A DNA stretch of 64,000 nucleotides, taken from positions 11,106,331 through 11,170,330 of the forward strand of contig OX123193.2 of NCBI GenBank assembly GCA_944739405.2, given 5' to 3'. The notes under the pieces are model-generated. The model did no database searches. It saw only the letters and a list, made by a program, of their open reading frames with translations, and had not been told where the DNA came from. Each line of letters opens with the position of its first letter. Within the stretch, counting starts at the first letter, position 1. Below are positions 49,282 through 61,900 of this stretch, in pieces. This DNA is from Euclidia mi (lineage: Eukaryota > Arthropoda > Insecta > Lepidoptera > Erebidae). Both the position numbers and the translations under genes were made by a program.

Positions 49282-49922
49282 CCGACTTCTGATACCAAAT
49301 TGTTACAAGCTGTGGTTCGGTGATAAATTAAACTCACTATGCCACTAAAACAGCACTTTATTTTACAACAAAGAAAACTAAATTACACACTACAAAACAC
49401 ACGACGACGAAATACGCTGTTACGTTCTCGATCTATCCAAACCACAAACGAACGTCCCAGTTCAACAGCAACGCCATCTTGTAGGGAATAAAAGAATACA
49501 TTGGTTTGAATCCTATAATTCAATAGCCTCGACGAATGTTAACACCGTGATTCAGAAATGCCAAAACGCCATCTATGAAGCGGTATGCTAAACTTTGACG
49601 CATCATTAGACACTACGTAAAACGGAAGAAAAGCGAAGAACGCCAGTCAAAACATTCAACTGGGCCAGACGAAAGTTCAGGTTTACTAGTTTTACGACAT
49701 CGTGTCGCTTCTCCTGCCATTCCAACAAAACAGGCCATATCGCCATTTCAGTGATGCGCCCGACGGTATCGACCCAACATTAATGCTACTGATACATATC
49801 AACATAACCGATAAAAACCGATATACTGATAACATTTAATACATAAATAATTAATTTAAAGATTCATTATCGTTTTATTCATTTTATTATTGCGCTTCGG
49901 AAAGAGGCGTAATAAACTTATA

Positions 49923-52900
49923 ATGTTTAAATTATTAAATATAATAAAATTATTTGTATTATGCAGTTTTTTAAGTGTTACCGTGGGACAAATTGTTCAA
50001 AATGGACAGTGTGATCCCAACATAGAAATAGTTGCAAACTTTGATATTCAAGCTGTAAGTACTTTTCGATATTTTTACTACCACAGACATATTGTGTAGT
50101 TTGGTGAGGAAATGATTGACTGAACTGATGACACAAATATGTATTACAATTGAACCTGACATCTTCATTCTTTACAGCCTTTCACTCTGAGTCCACTGGA
50201 CTTACTAGTCTGACTGGATTTGACTGAATTTCAGCTTTTCCACAGAGCGACTGCCTCTCTGACCTTCGCATTCCAAAGGGATGGCGATATTCCATGGTTT
50301 AAACTAGTGTCAGTTTATACAGTGGTACTGACTCCATATAACGACAGTCAAAGATCTTCATGACAGCCGAAACCGTCGATCCGACCGAAACCAAATTTTT
50401 CAGTACTCTAGTATTTCGCCTTTGTCGTCAGTTCGCCATTGTATTGATTTAATGCTAATAATTTAGACAGCTATTGCCTATATAGAGAATTGAGTGATAA
50501 CATAATATTATCCTTTCCGAAAACTAAAATATTCGAGCTGAAAAATAAATAAATACACTATGATAGGTATGTCCAGTTGTATAACAATAAATTTAGTTTA
50601 CTTAACTGCCTGTTTTCATTATCTGAAAGAGCATATGAGTAAGGCAAAGCATACAAAATATCGCAACAACCTTTTTCTATACTAAGGTCTATTATGTATT
50701 TTAATCTATGATTCTTTGAAATTTTTTTGGACACCAATGAGCTATCATCATCTAATATTATAACAGCACTCTGTGCATTCAAGTCAGCATTCTTTATCTT
50801 ATCAACTACAGTCGAGTACAAATCTGAGCTTCAGGTGAACAAAAGTTTTGAAATGGTCGCTCAGAGTGATGTTCAATTAAGCTACCCAAACCTACTCTCA
50901 GTTGGTCTGGAAAATGATCTGGTTCACACTTAAACAACAAAGAATCTTTATTTAATTCATAATTTCTCTGATTTGGAAAAAGCAAAACTTTCAGCCAAGA
51001 ACAAAAATATTTTTTATCTACATTTAAAATCTTTCCACGCAGTTTCTCGGTACCTGGCACGAGATACAAAGGACTGAAAGTCCAGAGCAGCAGACTGAAT
51101 GCTCAGCATTCCAGTTCACGTTTAGCAATAACGTCATCAACGTGGAACATAATGGCGTAAAGAAAAACATGAAGAAGACAACGAGTGGCACAGCTCAACT
51201 GATCTCAGACAATGCGCGACTAGTCCTTGACATACCCATGTTTAAAAACCGTAAGTACCGTATATTCAGCCAGAGCATTTTCAGGGATTAATCCCTGACG
51301 CAGAAAGAGGGATTTAATAGCTTTGCCGTATGAGAACTGACATGATGAAAATGGTTCTTATCATACCTAAGAGGTAGACTTTATGGCTCATACAGGTTGT
51401 CACAAGACCCATCACCAAGCCGAAGTCTACTCGTTGTGGACATTATGCCAAGTCATACTAACCAAAAACACAGAATAAACTGTACTTACGTACAGAAGCA
51501 CCACTTCTCAAACCAATTCTTTGAAATTGCGACTCTTGCTACTAAGCAACAAAGTGCAATTCAGCTCGCATAAGCACTCAGTGCCTAATGCGATATTCAC
51601 CTAACCGTTCCTGCTCTTTTCTAACATATAACCACAGTATAAAGACATACAGTAGTTCGACGCCTTTGATCTCGTAGAAAAAGCCGACAACGTCTAGACA
51701 ACGGTAAGGAGGCTAGGGCTGCCACATTTAAACAATACATAATTATTCAAACACCGTCTATTTATTTTAGAAAATATTACAATTGCTACGCTACATGAAT
51801 ATTATACTGTAAATCACTTATTTATTATATTACAATAATTAACGATATATAATTACTATACATCGGGTGCATAGGGTTCCCACCAAGAACTTAGGGTCCC
51901 AAGCCAACCTCACCTGCAAGTGGTGCACCTGCCGATCAACGGACGAGGCTCTGGCAAACAAAATATCCCGATCAGCGGCAATAGGCTCGCCACCTATTAC
52001 GTGGGATCAAAACACTGGCGAAAAGTGGGCGTTTAATATGCCTCTGCCTACCCCTTCGGGGAAACAGGCGTGAGTCTATGTATGTATGTATGTATGTATA
52101 ATTACTATAAAACAGTTGGCAAGTTTTCGTGCGGTGACAGCTTTGCATACAAAGTGTCAGTCAGCACTTATTTCATCCCGCAAGAGTCGTGGGAGGCGGT
52201 TAAGGGTATGAAGCATTTTTTCAGATATACGAGGGTCAAACTGAAAGTTCTTAGAACTGGCCACTTATAAACAATATAATAAAAAAATATTCTAAAATTT
52301 GAAAATAGAACTCTTTGCCAATATTACTGAGTATATATTTCATTCATTTGTCATTTGTTTTACGATTTGGCGGCAAATTGAAAATTGTCTGTGTCACGTC
52401 CACATGAATTTAACACGAGAAAATTTTCGTGCAATGATTTTTTATGACTTTCGATGTCATTTAAGTCAACAAGAAAGTTATGATAGACTACGATTGGCCT
52501 TTCACGATGAAGCCCCATCTCGTGCGACTGTTTACAACTGGTTTAATGAGTTTAAACGTGGTCGCACTAATCTCACTGATGATGTACGTGAGGGACGGCC
52601 TTCTACGGCGACGACTGAAAATAACATCTGTGTTGTGCGGCGTATGATAGAGACTGACAAAAGAGTGACCTATCAGCAGATTCGGACAAGCTTAGGCATC
52701 GGTATGAGTCAAGTGCACAAAATCCTCCACGAACATTTAGCGGTCAGGAAGCTTTGCGCCCGGTGGATACCTCATAATTTGACTAAGGCTCAAAAACTCC
52801 ATCGTGTGGATTGGTGCCGTAAAATGATTGAAAGATTTAACGGAGGTGACTCAAATGCTGTGTTCGACATACTAACAGGTGACGAAAGCTGGATTTACTG

Positions 52901-55900
52901 TTATGATCCTGAAACCAAAAGACAATCTGCTCAGTGGGTGTTTCCTTTCGAGGAGTTGCCAACTAAAGTGAAGAGAGATCGAAGTGCGGGAAAAAAAATG
53001 GTGGCCTCGTTCTTTGGAAGGATAGGTCATTTCGCAACAATTGTGTTAGAGGATCAAAAAACAGTTTCTGCAGAATGGTACACTACCAATTGTTTGCCAC
53101 TTGTCTTGGAAAAAGTTCGAGAGAAACGACCTCGCAGTAGGATCCTCCTTCACCACGACAACGCCTCGTCGCACACCGCCAAGCGAACGATCGACTATTT
53201 GGCGACATCAAACGTTGAATTACTGAGTCACCCGCCGTATAGCCCCGACCTCGCGCCTTGTGATTTTTATTTATTTCCAAAAATTAAAGAAAAACTTAAA
53301 GGAAAGCGGTTTATGAATGCTGAAGAAGCGGTGGCTGCGTATCGCGATGCCATTGAAGAGAACGAGTGAACGAGAGAACTAAGGACGAGTGGGCAAAGTG
53401 CTTTTCCCAGTGGTTCCATCGCATGCAGCGGTGTATTGACGTCAATTGACAATAATTTGGAAAGATATAATAAAACTAATAACTGGCTAATGTAATCAGT
53501 TTTTGATTTTCTAAGAACTTTCAGTTTGACCCTCGTACTAGGTCGTTATCGTACAAACCAAGTTAAAATAAAGCGATTGACGTAGCGGTTGTGGTTGTTT
53601 AATGGATGGCTAACCATGGAATCAGCTTGCAGAGCCTATGTTATCGATATGAAGAATTTTGCAGAGCTATTTTCGAGGAAACTACGTTAAGGTACAGCAA
53701 TAGACATCAAGGTCATTTTATGGATGGGTGACCGGGCTATGAGATTACTGAGAACATGTGTGGGTTTATAAAAGGGGGCCAAAAATATGGTTATTTTTTA
53801 GCTAGGCCGCGCCGTTACCAAGTTACATATTAATATTTGATAGGTATATACTTACCTAATACAAAGGTACTAGGTTAGGTACTTATTGCATGAAATTAAA
53901 ATCACGCTTGAATAGAATATTACCTTACAACTAGTATTTAAATCAATGCTTACAACTATACTAAAATTTTTTTACGTCTGCCATGTTGTTTATGTAGAGT
54001 AATTACTACTTTATTCTGTGATTTGGCCAGACATGAGATAATGTAAAAAGTTAGTAAATTAGTAGGTACGTGCACATTATTTTAAGTGGTTATAGGTACA
54101 TACGTTTCAAAATAATATAATTATAATTAATGAAATATTAATTATTGGTGTATTGCTTACACCGATGAACACAACATTGATGAAATCGCAGATTTTTTAA
54201 ATCCTTATTTTTTATTATCTTTAAGCAGCATGAAGAATTGCAATGTCTCACAGCACAAGCCGTATGCACCATCTTAATTAATATTCATAAGCAAATAAAT
54301 AAGTAACGAACAAAACACAAGCACGCGCCAGCCCCCAAAAACATGTACCTAGTTGGGAACTAAGGCGACATACGTAAGTAGGTACCGCTCTACCCGCGTC
54401 TCACCTCTTGTCCCCCGCACGATTGACCCGTCTAGACGCGTTCGTCGAACGACTGTATGGATTATTTGACTGTGATATAACGCTGTCGCTGTCTGGCGCG
54501 GAGTGACGCGCTAGCTGTCGCGCTAGGGTTGTTGACTACTACAATATTTATTCATCGTCTATCTACCTACTTGACCACGTACCTAATAATAAATAATCAT
54601 CCTATAAGTATCCTACCCGATTATTTGAGCTCGTAGAACAAAAACCACAAAAAATCTGGTTCATCATTTTCACTATACTAATTCTTAGTTATTTCCTAAA
54701 CGCGTGGACCGATTTACATGATTCAAACAGATAAAATGGTTTTTGATCTAGATCTTTAATTTGACACCATTATCGTTGGGATATCTCAACAAACAAAAAA
54801 TCTAATTTTCAAGTTGCTCTCGTAAAATAAATAAAATCAAATTTTTAAGTCGACAAACCTTGCGCGTCGCGTCGGACGCGGGCTTGGAAGCCGCGCAAAA
54901 CTGTAGGCACTTATCGCTGTAGGTACGGCCGAGTGAAGGAGGCCTGCCAAAAATAATAACTGGGAAATATATTTTTTTAATTTTCTCATTTTTAAACCGC
55001 ATTTAAAAGCGCGCGCGTGCGATGCTCGAAATACCTACTTATCCATGGGGTCATAGGGCATCTATAGAACATATTGGCGGGGTATATCGATTTTGTACTT
55101 AATTAGAAAAACTCCATACTAACTTTGAGCCTCAATATCTCCTGAACCAATAATTTCCCAGGTATGGTGCCGAAGTAAAAAATGTTCGTAGTGATTGGTG
55201 TAACCTGGGATTTCAGTTTTCGTTAAGGGTCTTTTTACACGCTGTATATAAATCTTCTGGGCATCTCAATAACAATGTCAGGGAACATAATATATAGGTA
55301 CAAGTTGTTGTCTACTTAGAGGTCTGGGAGGATAGAGCAAAAGAGCAGTATGGTGAATGTGAAGGATAGGTTTATTAGACTTTTACCGCTGCCACTCGCT
55401 CGTAAGAAACTAAAAAACACTTTTGTGCTATCGTTGATTGAAATCCTGAGAAAGGGTGCAATCAATGCTCATAATAAACACACGGACTCGACACAGCAAT
55501 TAACTTACTGATACATAAAAATAAAGTAAAAGCAAATTATTTTTTAATATGATAAAATTCTATTGTGATCGGTGTCCCAAAATTAACGCAAGATTTGAAT
55601 TAAATAGAAAACAGTTTTTAGACTTTTGATTATAATTTTTTATTGAATCATAAAGTTCATAAGATAGGGTTATTTACGGTACACATCGGGCATTAAATGG
55701 CCTCTACGGTTTTGCATGCAGATACGCACTCGTTTGTCGAAATGTGCCATGGCAATTTTGCATATTATATATGGCTGAATTTCGTCGATAGAGCGTAGAA
55801 TCTCCCCCTTTTAACGCACGGTTGGTTGTAGGCTTGGTAACAAAGATTAATGCTTTCAAATAATCCATAAAATGAATCTAATGGTGTAAAACTATAGAGA

Positions 55901-58900
55901 GCTTCTTAAGATATATATTGTTGAAATATATTTCTATATTGAAGACACGTTGTTCTTTAAGGTGTAACATACGTTCCACTTTTACTAACCCTAAACTGTC
56001 TGCTGTCGAATTGGCTGTTTTATGGTTGCCAACACTTTCTGCACAAATAGTGACAAATTTGAAATTCTGCGTTAATTTAGTCACACCCGTTATTATGAAC
56101 TATGAAAACATACATCTTGGTAGGCATACCTGCCTTTTAAGTAAAAAACAAGAGTTCGCCGAAATTCGAATGGCATAATTTTTTTATTGTGTCATTCGTA
56201 TTTCGGCGTATATATTCGGTTTAAATTGTTATATATTCAGTATTTATAACAATTATAATGTTTTTTTGAAACAATAACTATATCCCTTACCATAACATAA
56301 AAATGTAATGTTTTGTAATGTAAACACACAAAGTCATCTTATAAGATCCCAAACTAGGCAAAGTACATTATAAGATAACCAGATAGCTTATAAACATACA
56401 AGAAAAATCATGGGGTCCATTACACCAAGATACCTATATCAATATAGATGGGATCGGATCCACTATGGATCTACCTTTTAAAGCGGAACTTCTTTCGTTA
56501 TAATATTACTAGAGGACGCCAGCAGCTACGCCTGCATTGTTTTTTAAATTTACCCGTTTTGGCCGATCCCGTGGGAATTTCGGGAAATCCCTTCTTAGTG
56601 CACCCCTACGGTCCCCAAGGAACATACATGCCAAATTTCAGCTTCCTGCGTCCAATAGTTTCGGCTGTAGCGTGTCTGTCAATCAGTCAGTAACGCAAGG
56701 ATTTTATATATTAAGATTTTGCATAACAGCGCATAGCATAATCTTCATTTCGCTGAAAGTTGTTTGGCATACACTCACTTATCATAAATTCGAAGCTATA
56801 ATTTTGTTAGTCCGAGCCATCTTTAGGCATAAATTTGATGTCCATAATATTTGAAATGCAGCATGCAGCAAGCATCGTTCCGTCACGGCTCCGGCGCTGC
56901 GGGGTTTAGGCGGCCCCACGCGAGCTTATCGTCGCAGATGGTTTCAACGCTGACCGCCGCAGCTTCGGCTTGCCTCAGCCGCGGCGGCGGGTCTTCAAAC
57001 CACCTGCTCTTCAGCTCGCGGGCCACCTCACTCCTCCGCGCCTACGCGATTGTAAATTACACTCTAGGAGTAAGGCAGACAAGACTACGTTAAGTCGGTT
57101 TTGCGGCGATTCGTTTCTGTCAAAAGTTCTGCCATGTTAAAACTATGCCGTTGCAAATTCGGACATGTAAACATTCTGCCAATCAATAGACATGCTAAAT
57201 AATTTCTATGCCTTAAAAATATTCCATTAAAGAAGATTATGCCAAGTGTGTTATGCCAAAAAAAATCGGAGTATCAAGATTCTGCCAAATAGATGGAACC
57301 CATCTACTATATCCAACTCAGTAGCAAAACCTTCTTATTATATTAAATATTACTTGCATTCAACCATTAAACTTACTTTCAGCTATAGACTTTTGGGTAC
57401 TTACGACCGACTACGAGAATTTCGCTGTAACATACTCCTGTGAGAATATTTCACCGACACAAAGACATAGTGAGTAATACCGTTATAAGTTTTATCTTTC
57501 TTCTTATAATTTAAATAATTTTATGGATCATTCTCACTAGTTCCACCAGCAATTAGTTCCATGGAACTAGTGAGACTTTTTTTTCTCAGTAGTTCCATGG
57601 ACTCAACAACTACGGTGGAACTACTGAGAAAAAAGTCTCACTAGTTCCATGGAACTAATTGCTGGTGGAATTAACATTTCACGCAACCACAAACGAATTT
57701 GAGGAAATCTTTGAGAAGTTTACTCAAAACTATAATGTCATAAGTGGATCATAAAGTACAACCACATTCGCTGAAGAACTATTGGTAGAAAATGAATAAA
57801 TCTGGACTTTGGGTGTAAGTAAACTTGATACAAAAGGATATTCGTGACGCGTGAATATGGTAAAAAAATGATCATGGTAAAAATGGCACTAAAGTTAGGT
57901 ATGTTAAAGATTATATTATCAGTACTCTGACCAACTGGTTAAAGCGAGTCAGGACCAGGAGTCATGCTTGATTTCATATAAACCATAATCTTGCGTTTCA
58001 TATTAACAACATTCTTTACATTTTCAGTATACGTTTGGGTCCTTGGCAGACAGAGAGGATTTGGCAGCGAACTAATGCAAGCATTCATCAGTACAGTCTT
58101 AAACAGTGTACTTGGCGTTCAGTCGAATGCCCTGCAGACTGTCGGTCGCAGTGCGCGAGATTGTTACGTACTTAATCCTGCAGAAAACGTCATTTTTCGA
58201 GGACAATGTGACCAAAATATATATACTATGATGAACTTTGATGAGCGTCCGGTAGGTTATAATATATTATTTTACAAATTAAAACTCCGTGGTCCAGTGG
58301 ATAGCGTATGCGTTTGCTGATCGGTTGTCCCGAGTTCGATTCCCGGGTCGGGCAAAAAGTGTTACTAAGTTTTTCCGAATTCTCAGTAGCAGCACGGAGT
58401 CTGCCAATGTGCCCAGTAACGGCAATAAGCTCGCCTCCTCTTACGTGGAACCACAGAATATATAAAAGTACTAAAGTGTGGAACCTAATAATTCATGGCG
58501 AAATGTGGGTGTAATATTACACCTCTGCCTAACCCTTCGGGGATACAGGCGTGAGTCTATTAATAAATAAAATAAATATAAAATTAAAACTCAAATGGTG
58601 CAGATACACTTGAGCGTTCACTTGTAATGATCATTCTTGCGAAGGCTACATAACAGAAAAACAAACGAGTGTGTTTAAGCGAGTATTCAAGCAAACGCTT
58701 TGGCGAGCATTCTACCGAAGGGACAGTTTTGCTTCAAACTTTTTGCTGGTTAGAGCGTAGGTACCGTAGCGTAGATAAAAATACCGTGAAAATTTTGGTA
58801 GCGATGTTCGGCTCTGTTCGTTGTTCATTTCAACAAAACAAAACACGGCGAATGCTCGATGTTTTGATACAAGTGAATGCTCAGCTGTATCAACGCCAAA

Positions 58901-61900
58901 GGGCGAGCCTTCTGAGGCCGCAACATGATAAAATTTGACAAGCTGTGAGTTTGTTACATATTATTAAACAGTACCTACTAATGAATTGTATACCGATTGT
59001 TAACTAAAGTCAAAATACAAATATTGTGACAATTTTACGTTTGTGGCTAGGGAATTTGTTTCAGTGGTTTCTGGTGGAGAGCTTAGTTTAGCTGTTGGTA
59101 ACACTATGTCGCCGGCACTTGTCGCCCGTCTAAACTCCCGGATCCGTTTAATGTATCGGATCCGGCTAGCCGCTCGGCCACAGCCTACAGCGGTGGCGGC
59201 AACGGTGACCAATTTCGATGTACATGGCGCATTTACTCAGACGCGACATCGGTCGCTGCGGTGCGCGGCGTAGCAAAGCGCGGCATGTACATCGAAAACG
59301 TTCGCCGCTGCCGTCGCCGCTGTAGGTTGTGTAAGTGTGACCAAATTGTACTGGCACTGGCGTACTTATCGCCGGACCGGGCAAACAGCTGGACCGGCTA
59401 AGCAGGAACACTCGCTAGTTTGTTTGAATGCAAAAAAACACAGCTAAATATTAGCAACCGCTTTGCTAGTTGCTTAGCGAGTAAATAAAGGTAAATAATT
59501 TAGTCACCAAAATACTAGTTTTTACTAATGAAAGATTTTTTTTATTATGCACAAAAAAATTAAATTACTTATAAACAATTTAAATTACTTATATAACTAA
59601 AATATCCTAAACTAAACTTCAAAAATCAAATAATTTAGTTAATTACAAAGTGGACAATGGTCCAGATTTTTATAGACTCATATAATAATATAATATTACA
59701 CCCACATTTCGCCATAAATTTTAAAGCCCCACGTAATAGGGAGCGAGCCTAAATTGCCGTTACCGGTCACATCACCGGACTCCGAGCTGCTACTGAGAAT
59801 TCGAAAAAACCCAGTAACACTTTTGCCCGACCCGGGAATCGAACCCGGGACCTCCGATCAGTAGTCGCATACGCTATCCACTGGACCACGGAGGCAGTCT
59901 ATCCACTGGACCGAGGAACTACACTAAAATATCATCAACAACAACCAACAAATTACTAAACCTTGTTCTATCCGATTCATGTTTCCAAGTAATATTTTGT
60001 TGTTTGCAGTACGCGGGCTTATGGCATGTCATCGAGTCATATCCAGCTCCCTTTCTAAGTGGCACATGTAAAACTGCGTTTTACTTACCTGTTGATGGAA
60101 TAACCCAGGTGGTTAATACTCAAGTCATCAACGAGAACCTGGAATCTATAACAGGCACTATGGTTCGTGTTAGTACAGATCATTCCGCTAAGTTTAACAT
60201 GACTTTTATTATTGAAGGTATAGAAGGTAAGAAAGACTAAGTAGATTTAATCAAATCATTAATTATCATTTCATAACATTGCGAAATTTGAGTGATGATA
60301 CATCTCTGCCTACCCTTTCAGGGATAAAGGAGTGATAAAAATAGAATTTCAGCCAAAAGATATTTAGTGCTAGTCCAAAGAATTCGCCCAAGGTGTTCCT
60401 CACAAACTAGTCTTGAATTCCTCACATGCAACTGCTTTGCACGATTCCTACCAAGTCTTCATGTGATGCGTGTTTGCCACGATCTCTTCAGAAACTGCTG
60501 TGCTGCTATGGTCGTAGGTTACGTGCCCTACGTACTCTTACTTTAGTGTACCAGCCCAGAGTGAATGTTGGTTTATTTGCAGATGCCCATTTATGTGTTA
60601 ACTCTGCAGAAAAACTACGTGTTCAACTCTCCGTTGGTTTTTTTATGTCATACATCATCATTGCATCCGACACTAGCGAAAGACTTTCCTCTTAAGACAT
60701 TTTGATGTACCTATTTATTGGATGAAGAGCATGTATGAGAAATTTGATGGGAGTGAATGAAGCAAGAGAGCTATGTCAGGATCGTTGCAAATGGCGTTCC
60801 GTAGTCTTTGCCTACCCTTACGGGAAACAGGCGTGAGTCTATGTATGTATGTATTTATTGGATGTAAAGGTATGTCGCATCCATGTTGTTTCGGATTAAG
60901 AATATAAAGTATCACTTCCACGTTTCATTACGTGGGTGTCGTAAGAGTAGACTAAGAAAAATACAAATCCTGCCAACCCATCTGGCCAGCGTGTTATAGG
61001 AGGCTAAATTTTCCTCATCATCATCAGCCCACTGTCCCACTGCTGGGCACAGGCCTCTTCTCACTATGAGAAGGGTAAGGCCATAGTCCACCGAAAGCGA
61101 GCTTCCGGCCAAGTGCGAAAACATTATGGAGAACTCTCGGACATAAAGGTTCCCTCACGATGTTTTCCTTCACCGTTTACCAAGCGATAATTAACAATTT
61201 AATACGCACTTAACTTCGAAAAGTCATTGGTGCGCGCTGTGGATTCGAACCCGAGACCCTCTACGTAGCAGTTTGTCAGTCTCTCCACTCGGCTATCGCT
61301 GTCTTTTTTTAAAAGCTTTTTGCTTTTCCTACTGAGTTACAATGTTTTTATTGTGGCTCGAATAAGAAGAGGCCTACGTTTAGCAGTAGGTACACTACAA
61401 AAGGCTGTATGCCATAGCATTTCGAATGCTAGCCAGCCAAATTGGATTTGACGATCGACCTAAAACTAATCTAACTTGAGCATATTAATAAATTGGTTTT
61501 ATAAATTCTTGATAAGTGAAGAACTATACTATATGTCCTTACAGTACGAAATCAAATAATTCTATTGCATCATCATCAGCTTTTAACAGTCCACTACTGG
61601 ACTAGGCCTCTCCTTTGAAAGGAGGAATTGGCCTACTATACCACACTAGCCAAACGGGTTGGTATAGGGTTTGTATCAAGTTTTCCTTCTCTTACAGTGC
61701 TGTTCTCTGCATAATATGCTCCCTCTGTCGGCTCTTACGACACCCATGGGATGATATGGGGTGGTGACATTCCGTATTATTAATCCGTCACTACACAGAC
61801 ATAATACTATTGAATCAACCCAAAATCCAATCAGACATTATAGAGATATAAATATTCGACACTTTGTCTTATTCTTTTCTATACCGAATGTAACAAAGTT

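Larger units (their letters stand above)
46735..49495 (-). mobile_element. Gypsy-type LTR retrotransposon, gag-only remnant
   Basis: The 5' LTR lies at 49301..about 49490. It shares TCACTATGCCACTAAAACAG, CAGCACTTTATTT and TCTCGATCTATCCAAACCAC with the 3' LTR, which is split into 46735..46812 and 47619..about 47822 by a Penelope-like insertion. Next to the 5' LTR, the minus-strand TTTGGTATCAGAAGTCGG is a typical primer-binding-site region. Only a degenerate gag lies between the LTRs; pol is absent. Confidence 0.65.

Noticed and set aside
53590..53770. Resemblance to 5S rRNA box C (GGATGGGTGACCGGGCT near 53720)
   Set aside because: Only about 15 bases match; the rest does not align to a 5S fold, so neither a 5S gene nor a 5S-derived SINE is supported.
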